From assembly GCA_002869095.1 (NCBI GenBank), contig PKTO01000134.1, positions 1 through 7,895 of the forward strand: a stretch of 7,895 bases of DNA. The letters are read 5' to 3'. The notes under the pieces are model-generated. The model ran no database searches. It saw only the letters and a program-made list of their open reading frames with translations, and was not told the origin of the DNA. This document shows positions 1 through 6,170 of the stretch, piece by piece (the stretch's first letter is position 1; each line of letters begins with the position of its first letter). The translations under genes were made by a program, and so were the position numbers. Source of the DNA: Clostridiales bacterium. Lineage in GTDB: Bacteria; Bacillota; Clostridia; Peptostreptococcales; BM714.

Positions 1-282
1 GAAATGCCTCTACACAGGGCTCTCGATTTGGCCATACTGATATGCAGAAGCAAGCTGCATTTCAGAGAAGCGTACCGCTATGATAAATTGTATGACGAAA
101 ATAATCCGGTGATTGACAGGGTGGGGCTTCAGGGAGATGCGATGACCGTATCCATATGCACCGATAATGAAAAAATAGACGAGGATATACAACTTTTCAG
201 GCAGGCATTGAGCGAGGACGATGAAATACTTGCGGAGAGAATGAAGACATTGAGTGGAATACTCAGGGAGATGGGATACTGA
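1..282 (+). CDS. Unrecognised protein, C-terminal part (5' end may lie outside window)
   Basis: I do not recognise the family. The frame is open to the left edge: codon 1-3 is GAA and the first ATG is at 4-6, with no ribosome binding site visible because the window starts there. This may therefore be the C-terminal ~93 residues of a longer protein. The visible part is soluble and charged. It starts with a helical stretch containing DLAILICRSKL, then a Tyr/Asp-rich segment (YRYDKLYDENN), and ends in an acidic, helix-prone tail (residues ~55-92). No signal peptide, membrane segment or catalytic motif is visible. It stops with TGA two bases before the DUF2087 gene, so the two are almost certainly co-transcribed and perhaps translationally coupled. 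A complete 92-residue protein starting at position 4 is the alternative. Confidence 0.6.
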   Translation, partial: EMPLHRALDLAILICRSKLHFREAYRYDKLYDENNPVIDRVGLQGDAMTVSICTDNEKIDEDIQLFRQALSEDDEILAERMKTLSGILREMGY

Positions 283-284
283 AA

Positions 285-566
285 ATGTCCAAGAGAAAAG
301 ATTCAATAAAACAATTTTTGGATTCCAATGGAAAGATAAAACAGTTGCCGGTTCCAAACAGGACAAAAGTTCCGGTTCTTGGATATCTTGCAGACAAATT
401 CAAAAAGGGCGAAACTTATAAAGAAAAAGAAGTGAATGAAATCATTGAAGAGTGGCATAGTTTTAACGACTATTTCATTTTGAGGAGATCGTTGGTGGAT
501 TATGGATTTATCAACAGAACAAATGACGGTTCAAAATATTGGCTTAATGAGAACGGAGAAGAGTGA
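285..566 (+). CDS. DUF2087 domain protein
   Basis: This 93-residue protein matches the DUF2087 pattern over nearly its full length. It has a short lead with NGKIKQLPVPNRTK, then VLGYLADKF with GETYKEKEVNEII, and the closing LRRSLVDYGFINR followed by KYW. The layout (two helices, then an LRR.LVDYG helix and a small wing) resembles a winged-helix DNA-binding fold. In the family this domain often follows an HTH domain or sits beside a GIY-YIG domain, but its biochemical role is unknown. Here it stands alone, so any partner function must come from neighbours. The ATG at 285 lies two bases after the upstream stop, with a weak GGGAG at 266-270, consistent with translational coupling. The gene downstream begins two bases after its TGA. 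Confidence 0.85.
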   Translation: MSKRKDSIKQFLDSNGKIKQLPVPNRTKVPVLGYLADKFKKGETYKEKEVNEIIEEWHSFNDYFILRRSLVDYGFINRTNDGSKYWLNENGEE

Positions 567-568
567 AA

Positions 569-919
569 ATGGATAGAAGGAAAGAGCTGAAAAGGCAGTA
601 CAAATTGATGAAAAAGCAAATGGGCATTTTCGCTATAAGGTCGAAATCAAGCGATAAATATTATATTAAGGCGACCGACGACTTGAAGGGAACAATGAAC
701 GGAGCCAAGGCAAGGCTTTGGGGAGGAAGTCACCCAAACAGGGGTCTCCAAAAGGAATGGAAAGAAATTGGAGAGGAAAATTTCATATTTGAAGTACTTG
801 AGGAACTCGAATACGACAAGGATGAATCCAAGACCGACTATTCAGAAGAGCTGACACTGCTTCAAATGATATGGGAAGAAAAACTTCTAAAGGAGAATGC
901 GACTTTTTTCAAAAAATGA
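569..919 (+). CDS. GIY-YIG nuclease family protein (degenerate YIG motif)
   Basis: This 116-residue single-domain protein resembles the GIY-YIG subgroup found near DUF2087/LuxR-like proteins. It has a basic N-terminal helix (residues 2-17), the first strand MGIFAIRSK (18-26), and the second strand KYYIKAT (30-36). The conserved loop GSHPNRGLQKEW follows at 53-64, then ENFIFEVLEEL. A final acidic helix (DYSEELTLLQMIWEEKLL) could supply the catalytic Glu. The first motif reads GIF, a tolerated change. The second reads YIK, with Lys replacing the usual Gly, which makes full nuclease activity doubtful. A GTG at 563 overlaps the previous stop, but the ATG at 569 is chosen because GGAG at 555-558 is 10 bases upstream of it and only 4 from the GTG. 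It is the last gene of the cluster before a terminator. Confidence 0.8.
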   Translation: MDRRKELKRQYKLMKKQMGIFAIRSKSSDKYYIKATDDLKGTMNGAKARLWGGSHPNRGLQKEWKEIGEENFIFEVLEELEYDKDESKTDYSEELTLLQMIWEEKLLKENATFFKK

Positions 920-940
920 GTTGCAAAATAACATGAATAA

Positions 941-985
941 AATAAAACAGGCAAATCCTATCAAGATGGATGTGCCTGTTTTATT
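941..985. terminator. Bidirectional intrinsic terminator between convergent genes
   Basis: A perfect 13-bp inverted repeat pairs 941-953 (AATAAAACAGGCA) with 973-985 (TGCCTGTTTTATT). The 19-base loop can itself pair ATCC with GGAT. The A-rich left side and T-rich right side make it work in either direction. It lies between the plus-strand gene ending at 919 and the minus-strand gene ending at 1013, as expected for a shared terminator. Confidence 0.75.
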
Positions 986-1012
986 ACTGGAATGAATTCA
1001 TGAAAACTGATT

Positions 1013-1564
1013 TTATTTTGGATAGAACATCAATATGAATGCCTTGCATGATGCATTTCCTGTATTTTCGTAGTGGTGGGGTTTGTCTGCCGCGAATTGG
1101 ATCACTTGGCCTTCTTCTACCTTGAAAGTTTCATTGCCTAGAAAAACATCCAGTTTTCCAGAAGAAACGAGAACAAATTCTTCTACGCCTTCGTAATGAA
1201 AGGAAGTTTCTGTGGAACAAAAAGGTTTGTATTCATTGAAGTAGATTTCAAACCTTTTATTTTCATCAAAATTCATCAAAGGATGAAAAGAGTATCCGTT
1301 GCCATCAATGCTGGAGTGGTCTCCCATTCTGTAAATCGTAGGAGATGACTTGGCGTCGTCCTTTAAAAAATAGTTCAATGGGGTTTTAAGCACATTTGCG
1401 ATTTTCCAAAGTGTCGTCACAGAAGGGTTTCTTATTCCCCTTTCAATTTCACTTATCATGCTTTTGCTGACTCCGGACTCATTCGACAAAGTGTCCATGG
1501 TCAGGTTTCGGGCCTTTCTTATTTTTTTAAGATTTTCTCCAACCTTGGTGTTTATATTTTTCAT
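1013..1564 (-). CDS. XRE-family transcriptional regulator with C-terminal cupin domain
   Basis: This 183-residue protein has the usual size and layout of XRE-cupin regulators. The helix-turn-helix domain covers residues ~8-66, with the recognition region GVSKSMISEIERGIRNPSV at 31-49. After a linker, a cupin_2 barrel covers ~105-181. It has His123 and Glu128/129 in the first cupin motif and PHHYEN (162-167) in the second. These are plausible metal or ligand residues, although the first motif lacks a full HxH. In this family the cupin senses a small metabolite and the HTH controls nearby catabolic genes. The gene is divergent from the dehydratase/amidohydrolase operon, so it probably controls that operon and itself. 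The start is supported by AAGGA about 8 bases upstream on the minus strand. The ligand cannot be read from sequence. Confidence 0.92.
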   Translation of the reverse strand: MKNINTKVGENLKKIRKARNLTMDTLSNESGVSKSMISEIERGIRNPSVTTLWKIANVLKTPLNYFLKDDAKSSPTIYRMGDHSSIDGNGYSFHPLMNFDENKRFEIYFNEYKPFCSTETSFHYEGVEEFVLVSSGKLDVFLGNETFKVEEGQVIQFAADKPHHYENTGNASCKAFILMFYPK

Positions 1565-1622
1565 GCAATCAATCCTTATAATTTATTTTGACATCTTGAA
1601 AAATGCTTTGCGAAGATATATA

Positions 1623-1653
1623 ATTCGATATAAGTAACAAATATTCGATATAA
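1623..1653. promoter_or_regulatory. Candidate operator: two direct 11-bp repeats
   Basis: ATTCGATATAA occurs exactly at 1623-1633 and again at 1643-1653. Start-to-start spacing is 20 bp, about two helical turns, so both copies face the same side of the DNA. They lie in the 164-bp region between the divergent regulator and dehydratase genes and overlap the predicted dehydratase promoter. That placement suits a repressor site for the XRE-cupin protein. A weaker partial copy (GATATA at 1615-1620) lies just upstream. Binding by that protein is inference. Confidence 0.45.
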
Positions 1654-1654
1654 T
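1625..1654 (+). promoter_or_regulatory. Candidate sigma-A promoter for the dehydratase operon
   Basis: A perfect TATAAT -10 box lies at 1649-1654. A weak -35 (TCGATA, four of six matches to TTGACA) lies at 1625-1630 with an 18-bp spacer. Both boxes fall inside the two direct repeats, so protein bound there would block polymerase. The predicted leader before the ATG at 1729 is about 70 bases. The weak -35 keeps confidence moderate. Confidence 0.45.
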
Positions 1655-1728
1655 GAAATTATGCTACATGTATATGATAACCATTTTAAGCATTCATAAC
1701 AATACATATTTTTAAAAAGGAGGAAAAA

Positions 1729-2637
1729 ATGTATTTGAAGACACCATTAATCGACATGCTGAATCAGAATAAAGTAGGTAGATCAATAAAGCTGAAGATG
1801 GAGGCATACCAGCCGAGCGGATCATTTAAACTTAGGGGTATGGAGTTCCTTTGCAGATACGAAGTTGAAGCAGGAGCAACTCATTTGGTTTCTTCTTCAG
1901 GCGGAAATGCGGGACTGTCGGCAGCTTATGCGGGTAGGAAGCTTGGAGTGAAAACCACGGTGGTTTTGCCGGTTACCACGCCAAGCTCTGTCATCAAAAA
2001 GCTTGAACTGGAAGGTGCTGAAACCATTGTTTTCGGTGAAGCATGGGATGAAGCCAACGATTATGCGCTCGAATTGACCAGGGATGACACTACTGCCTAC
2101 ATTCCTCCTTTTGAGCATCCAAAACTCTGGGAAGGGCATTCAACAATAGTTGACGAGCTAAAAGAGGATTGCGACGTTCAGCCGGACCTCATTATTCTTT
2201 CGGTTGGGGGAGGCGGTCTTTTATGCGGAATAGTCGAGGGACTCAAAAGGAACAATTGGACAGACACAAGCATATTGGCTGTCGAGACAGAAGGGGCGGC
2301 GTCCCTTTACGGGGCTGTAAAAGCCGATAAATTGATTAAACTCGATAAAATTGATACTGTCGCAACCAGCCTTGGAGCAAAAACTGTTTCACCAAAGGCT
2401 CTTGAATATTCGAAGAAATACAATGTGATTCCCCATCTTGTTACAGACGAAGCAGCTACAAAAGCATGCGCAAGGTTTGCGGACGAGTATAGAACCCTGG
2501 TCGAGCCTGCTTGCGGAGCATCAATTTCAGTTGTCTATGACAATCCCGAAGTGATCAAAAGATTCAAAAATATCGTTGTAATAGTATGCGGCGGAGCCAA
2601 AGTGGATTTGGACGAAATAATCGAGTGGAGAAAATAG
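1729..2637 (+). CDS. PLP-dependent L-serine/L-threonine dehydratase-like enzyme
   Basis: This is a complete 302-residue fold-type-II PLP enzyme. The closest pattern is the eukaryotic-type L-serine dehydratase group, which deaminates serine or threonine to pyruvate or 2-oxobutyrate plus ammonia. The PLP-lysine motif PSGSFKLRG is at 29-37 (Lys34). The substrate/carboxylate loop SSSGGNAG is at 55-62. The phosphate-binding tetraglycine GGGG is at 160-163. VEPACGAS is at 258-265, and VIVCGG is at 284-289, where Cys287 matches the cysteine that contacts the PLP ring in mammalian serine dehydratase. There is no regulatory ACT domain, so it is the catabolic rather than biosynthetic type. AGGAGG at 1718-1723, five bases before ATG, supports the start. 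The stop is TAG, with no other in-frame stop for 66 codons. Other beta-elimination substrates are possible. The enzyme is cytosolic and co-transcribed with the amidohydrolase 52 bases downstream. Confidence 0.9.
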   Translation: MYLKTPLIDMLNQNKVGRSIKLKMEAYQPSGSFKLRGMEFLCRYEVEAGATHLVSSSGGNAGLSAAYAGRKLGVKTTVVLPVTTPSSVIKKLELEGAETIVFGEAWDEANDYALELTRDDTTAYIPPFEHPKLWEGHSTIVDELKEDCDVQPDLIILSVGGGGLLCGIVEGLKRNNWTDTSILAVETEGAASLYGAVKADKLIKLDKIDTVATSLGAKTVSPKALEYSKKYNVIPHLVTDEAATKACARFADEYRTLVEPACGASISVVYDNPEVIKRFKNIVVIVCGGAKVDLDEIIEWRK

Positions 2638-2689
2638 GGCGCTGAAGCGTCTTTAGGCTTGCCTGAATTCCAACATATGGAGGAGTTTT

Positions 2690-3856
2690 ATGTCTGTAAA
2701 AGAATTGGCTGGAAAATACAAGGATTATGCAATTGGATTGAGAAGGGAATTCCACATGAATCCGGAAATAGGTATGGAGGAATTCAGGACGCAAAAGCGG
2801 GTAATGGAAGAATTGCGCGCAATGGGAATAGAATATGAAGCAATTGCCGGCACAGGAATAGTAGGATATATTAATGGAAACGGCTATGGCAAGACCGTGG
2901 CACTCAGGGCTGACATGGATGCATTGGAAGTTCAGGAAGAAAACGATGTGGATTACAAGTAGAAGAATGACGGAGTCATGCATGCGTGCGGGCATGACGG
3001 CCATATGGCCGCGCTCTTGGCTGCGGCAAGAATTCTTAGTGACAAAAGAAGTGAATTCAAAGGAAGGGTAAAGCTGGTGTTCCAACCTGGTGAAGAAGGC
3101 GCAAAGGTTGGAGACAGGATGCTTGAGGGTGGTGCTGTAGATGATGTCGACGCCATTTTCGTAATTCACTTGTGGAATGAAATCGAAGTCGGAAAAGTAT
3201 CGGTTGAAGCCGGTCCAAGAATGGCATCGGCGGGATTGTTCAAGATCAATGTGAAAGGAAAAGGAGGCCACGGCTCAATGCCGCACCAAGGTGTGGATGC
3301 GGGACTGGCAGGGGCGTCCATACTTCTCAATCTGCAGTCAATAACAAGCAGGGAGACGAATCCTCTGGAGGCTGCGGTGGTCAGTGTTGGCATATTCAAA
3401 TGCGGGGAAAGCTTCAACGTCATACCCGGAGATGCTTATCTTGAAGGTACGACCAGATGCTTCAGCAAGGAGGTCAACGACAGCCTGGAAGGGCAAATCA
3501 GACGAATAGCTGAAAGCACTGCGGCGTCATATCGGGCTGAGGCTGATGTTGAATACAGACAGATTGCGGATCCGGTCATAAATGATACGGAGCTTTCGCG
3601 CATAGCTCGGAATTCAGTAAAATCATTGATGGGAGAAGGGGCCAACATATTGTTCGAAAAAACCATGGCGGGAGAGGACTTCTCGCTTTATTCCAGACGT
3701 ACAAGATCTGTTTTCGCCCTTGTAGGAACCAGGAACGAAAAGAAACATGATTTTCATCCCCATCACCATTCCAAATTCAATATCGACGAAGATGCATTGC
3801 AAATTGCTGCAGGACTTCATGCAAAGTTTGCAATGGATTTTCTGAATCAACAATAA
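2690..3856 (+). pseudogene. M20-family amidohydrolase (hippurate/N-acyl-amino-acid hydrolase type) with an in-frame TAG
   Basis: Read through one TAG at codon 91 (2960-2962), the frame encodes a 388-position protein, the normal length for M20D amidohydrolases. These cytosolic metallopeptidase-fold enzymes remove acyl groups from N-acyl amino acids. Visible motifs are LRADMDAL, the metal-binding MHACGHDGH (97-105; Cys100, His102), PGEEGAKVG (catalytic/metal Glu135-136), IHLW (His160), the dimerisation-domain signature GKGGHGSMPH (190-199), MAGEDFS, and the C-terminal HHH cluster (358-360) before FNIDEDAL. The TAG sits in DYK-stop-KNDGVMHACGHD, where relatives usually have Ser or a similar residue, so it looks like one nonsense change in an otherwise intact gene. 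Termination would leave 90 residues without metal ligands. Restart at ATG 2978 is unlikely to work, because its GGAG is only two bases away and the product would lack the first strands. Start support is GGAGGAG at 2679-2685. A recent pseudogene, a sequencing error or TAG readthrough are all open. Confidence 0.85.
2960..2962 (+). other. In-frame amber codon inside the amidohydrolase gene
   Basis: TAG lies between AAG and AAG codons in the same frame as both halves of the M20 gene. No base is gained or lost on either side. A single substitution from TCG (Ser), CAG (Gln) or AAG (Lys) would create it. Confidence 0.9.
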
Positions 3857-3892
3857 CGAAAAATATATTTTTAAACAGTTAAGGTTCGATGC

Positions 3893-3924
3893 GCCCGGAA
3901 AACTTTTGTTTTCCGGGCTTTTCT
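3893..3924 (+). terminator. Intrinsic terminator after the dehydratase/amidohydrolase operon
   Basis: GCCCGGAAAA at 3893-3902 pairs perfectly with TTTTCCGGGC at 3909-3918. A further C-G pair leaves a TTTT loop, and TTTTCT follows at 3919-3924. The strong stem and T-tract lie 37 bases after the amidohydrolase stop, so the operon ends here. Confidence 0.9.
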
Positions 3925-3937
3925 GTTGCATAGTCGG

Positions 3938-3965
3938 TTGATTATGCAAAACACAAGGGTATAAA
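3938..3965 (+). promoter_or_regulatory. Candidate sigma-A promoter for the lipoprotein gene
   Basis: TTGATT at 3938-3943 (four of six consensus) and TATAAA at 3960-3965 (five of six) are separated by 16 bp. They lie just after the upstream terminator and about 45-75 bases before the lipoprotein start, as expected for a monocistronic promoter. Transcription would start near 3972. Confidence 0.55.
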
Positions 3966-3982
3966 CACAAATAGGTTTATAC
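3959..3982. repeat. 8-bp perfect inverted repeat overlapping the lipoprotein promoter
   Basis: GTATAAAC at 3959-3966 and GTTTATAC at 3975-3982 are exact reverse complements with an 8-base spacer. The left arm contains the predicted -10 box and the right arm lies just after the predicted start site. This is the position of a typical repressor operator. No regulator gene adjoins it, so the binding protein is unknown. Confidence 0.5.
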
Positions 3983-4011
3983 AAACATTACCGAACAGGG
4001 AGGAAATGTCA

Positions 4012-5694
4012 ATGAAGAGAGCGATATTGCTTCTGCTTTGTATCTTCATGGTTTTTACAGTTTCGTGCAAGAAATCCAAAGAACCGGAAGAAGAATTCAT
4101 TGCGGACGAAAAATATGCGAAAGCAACCGGTGCGGCATACCTGAGCGACTTGTTCAGCGGAAACTACGAGGATGCGTATAATGAATATCCCCATGATGAA
4201 GCAATGGAGAATGCAGTGGATGCAAATGCCTATGAGGAAATATTCGATGGGTTGTATAGTCAGCAGGGCGACTTCAAAGCTTTCAGGGGTACGCAAACAA
4301 AAACCGAAGGAGAATACACTATCTTCACTTCCGGAGTGATTTTTGAAAAAGGGGAGCTGAATGCAAATGTGGTTTTCGATTCAAAAGGGGATATTGCGGG
4401 AATTAATTTTTCCGAATTCACTTTTGACCGAGAATCTTCAGAACGTTTAGGGGACGAAGAGTTGAATGAAATTGCGAAAGGATACCTGAGAGACCTTTTA
4501 GAAGAAAGATATGAAGACGCTTACAATAATTATGACCATAATGACCAAATGACGGAGATGGTGAATCCGGATGAATATAGAAACATATTTGAAGAATTAA
4601 AAGAAACAGCAGGTCAATTCATAGAGTTTAATGGAAACGATTCTTCGCAAAAAGGCATATACAGCATTGTCACAATGGGTGTTCTTTTCGAAAAGCAGAA
4701 CTACAACATGAATGTTTCTTTCGACGAAAACAGAGACATAGCGGGACTCAATTTCAGCCTATATACTTTCGGTGAGAAAGTTCTGCCTGAAGGCACAAGG
4801 GAAATGGATGTTGAATTCGGATTGCAAGAGTGGAAACTTACTGGCAAAATAACGCTTCCCGAAGCTGATGGCGTTTATCCGGCGCTTGTGCTTGTGCATG
4901 GATCAGGACCCAACAACATGAATGAGACGGTTGGGCTTAACGAGCCCTTCAAGGATATCGCATATAAGCTTGCGCAAAAGGGCATTGCAGTTTTAAGATA
5001 CGACAAAAGAACCTTCACATATGGGGAAAAAATTGCGGAGCTTAAGGATTTCACGGTATATGACGAGACAATAGAAGATGCGGCGGAGGCGGTTAAATTC
5101 GTACATGGACTCGACTATGTGGAAAAAGATAGAATTTTTGTGCTTGGCCATAGCCTGGGAGGCTACCTCATGCCCAGAATAGCGGAAGTCACCCCTGAGG
5201 CCGACGGCTACATAATGGCTTCTGGGATTTACTCAAGTCTTGCTGAGATAGTTCCATACCAAATTGACTATTTGAACAAGCTGGATGGCATTGTAACTGA
5301 TGAGGAGAAAAAACTGCTCGAAGATACGGAGGCTGTGGTGGACAAGATGCTGAACCCCGATGCCATAAATGAAAATGAGATTGTATTCGGAGCATATAAG
5401 GCTTACTGGGAGGATCTGTCGCAATACGACCCTATAGAGCTTGCTGGCAACATCGAAAAACCGGCATATGTCTTCCAGGGGGACAGGGACTATCAGGTGC
5501 CGGTAAAAGAATACGACGCAATCTTCAAAGCGCTGAACGGCAGGAAGAACTTCACTTTCAAGCTGTATCCGGGCTTGAATCATTTGCTTGTATATGGGGA
5601 GGACAAACCGACGCCTCAGGAGTACTATTCCAAAGGAGAAGTATACGAACCGCTGCTTGAAGATTTGATCGGATTCATGAAAGGCGGAAATTGA
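4012..5694 (+). CDS. Lipoprotein with two DUF3887 domains and an alpha/beta hydrolase domain
   Basis: This 560-residue protein is predicted to be exported and lipid-anchored. It has a KR start, a hydrophobic segment (residues 4-17) and FTVSC with Cys19 as the likely lipidated residue. The lipobox is slightly off consensus, with Thr at -3. Two homologous DUF3887 units follow at about 35-137 and 147-249. Both contain YEDAYN, a GVxFEK strand and DIAGxNFS..TF, so they are a tandem duplication. The C-terminal half is an alpha/beta hydrolase with VLVHGSGPN as oxyanion region, nucleophile elbow GHSLGG (Ser381), acid in GDRDYQVP (probably Asp493) and His524 in YPGLNHLL. It is probably an extracytoplasmic esterase or acylhydrolase of unknown substrate, and DUF3887 may bind ligand or cell wall. 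ATG 4012 is preferred to 4006 because GGGAGG at 3998-4003 is 8 bases away rather than 2. It appears to be a single-gene transcript. Confidence 0.9.
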   Translation: MKRAILLLLCIFMVFTVSCKKSKEPEEEFIADEKYAKATGAAYLSDLFSGNYEDAYNEYPHDEAMENAVDANAYEEIFDGLYSQQGDFKAFRGTQTKTEGEYTIFTSGVIFEKGELNANVVFDSKGDIAGINFSEFTFDRESSERLGDEELNEIAKGYLRDLLEERYEDAYNNYDHNDQMTEMVNPDEYRNIFEELKETAGQFIEFNGNDSSQKGIYSIVTMGVLFEKQNYNMNVSFDENRDIAGLNFSLYTFGEKVLPEGTREMDVEFGLQEWKLTGKITLPEADGVYPALVLVHGSGPNNMNETVGLNEPFKDIAYKLAQKGIAVLRYDKRTFTYGEKIAELKDFTVYDETIEDAAEAVKFVHGLDYVEKDRIFVLGHSLGGYLMPRIAEVTPEADGYIMASGIYSSLAEIVPYQIDYLNKLDGIVTDEEKKLLEDTEAVVDKMLNPDAINENEIVFGAYKAYWEDLSQYDPIELAGNIEKPAYVFQGDRDYQVPVKEYDAIFKALNGRKNFTFKLYPGLNHLLVYGEDKPTPQEYYSKGEVYEPLLEDLIGFMKGGN

Positions 5695-5804
5695 TTTGGA
5701 AGTGCCGCCGTAAAATTGGCAGTGTAAATAAAAATGTGCATGCAGGCGGTTTGAAAAACCAGTAATCAAACAATAAACTGGTATTATGCCGAATGGAGGG
5801 TGCA

Positions 5805-6170
5805 ATGAAAAAGATAGCGGGAGTATATTCAATATTGCTTGGAGTATCAATAATGGGTTTGTGGAGCATGTTGTTAAGTACCGGCAATGTACCTGAGCTC
5901 AAAACAGCCCTGATAAGCATTGCTTTTCATATGGCGGCAGAAACAATTATGGGGATACTGTTATTGATAAGTGGAGTGGCCTTAATCAAGGATTCAAAAA
6001 ATGGAGTATCTTTATTTGTCCTGTCTAATGGACTTGTAATATATTCTGTAGTTAATTCTGCAGGCTACTATGGAGAAAAAGGACAATGGATAATGGTTGC
6101 AATGTTTATGGCAATATTGTTCATGTCATCGTTTCTAACATATGGATTGCTGAAGAAATCAGAGTTGTAA
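5805..6170 (+). CDS. Small membrane protein of unknown function, four predicted TM helices
   Basis: This 121-residue protein is very hydrophobic. Predicted membrane segments fall at about 4-25, 37-60, 67-87 and 95-115, with short charged loops (KDSKNG; GEKGQ) and a KKSEL tail. I recognise no named family; it resembles conserved hypothetical integral membrane proteins of Firmicutes. An in-frame ATG at 5793 is rejected because the GGAGGG binding site (5795-5800) overlaps it and lies four bases before the ATG at 5805, which begins MKKIAG. An extended -10-like TGGTATTAT at 5779-5787 could be a promoter, but the leader would be only about 11 bases. No clear terminator separates it from the lipoprotein gene 110 bases upstream, so readthrough from there is possible. 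Confidence 0.75.
   Translation: MKKIAGVYSILLGVSIMGLWSMLLSTGNVPELKTALISIAFHMAAETIMGILLLISGVALIKDSKNGVSLFVLSNGLVIYSVVNSAGYYGEKGQWIMVAMFMAILFMSSFLTYGLLKKSEL

Noticed and set aside
1588..1624. TTGACA at 1588-1593 with TATAAT at 1619-1624 as a plus-strand promoter
   Set aside because: The spacer is 25 bp, too long for a sigma-A promoter; the TATAAT at 1649-1654 fits the dehydratase better.
2960..2962. Pyrrolysine insertion at the TAG as the preferred explanation
   Set aside because: No pyl genes or special downstream element are visible, M20 enzymes are not known Pyl proteins, and a neighbouring gene uses TAG as its true stop. Kept only as an open alternative.
2564..3271. Long minus-strand open frame opposite the amidohydrolase
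   Set aside because: It has no binding site or recognisable domain, and its composition is a mirror of the well-supported plus-strand gene.
5751..5787. TTGAAA at 5751-5756 with TATTAT at 5782-5787 as a promoter for the small membrane protein
   Set aside because: The spacer is 25 bp; only the extended -10 reading is possible, and that would leave a leader of about 11 bases.
5233..5850. Minus-strand open frame of about 205 codons opposite the lipoprotein hydrolase
   Set aside because: It overlaps the catalytic half of a clear alpha/beta hydrolase, lacks a start signal and shows no family motifs.
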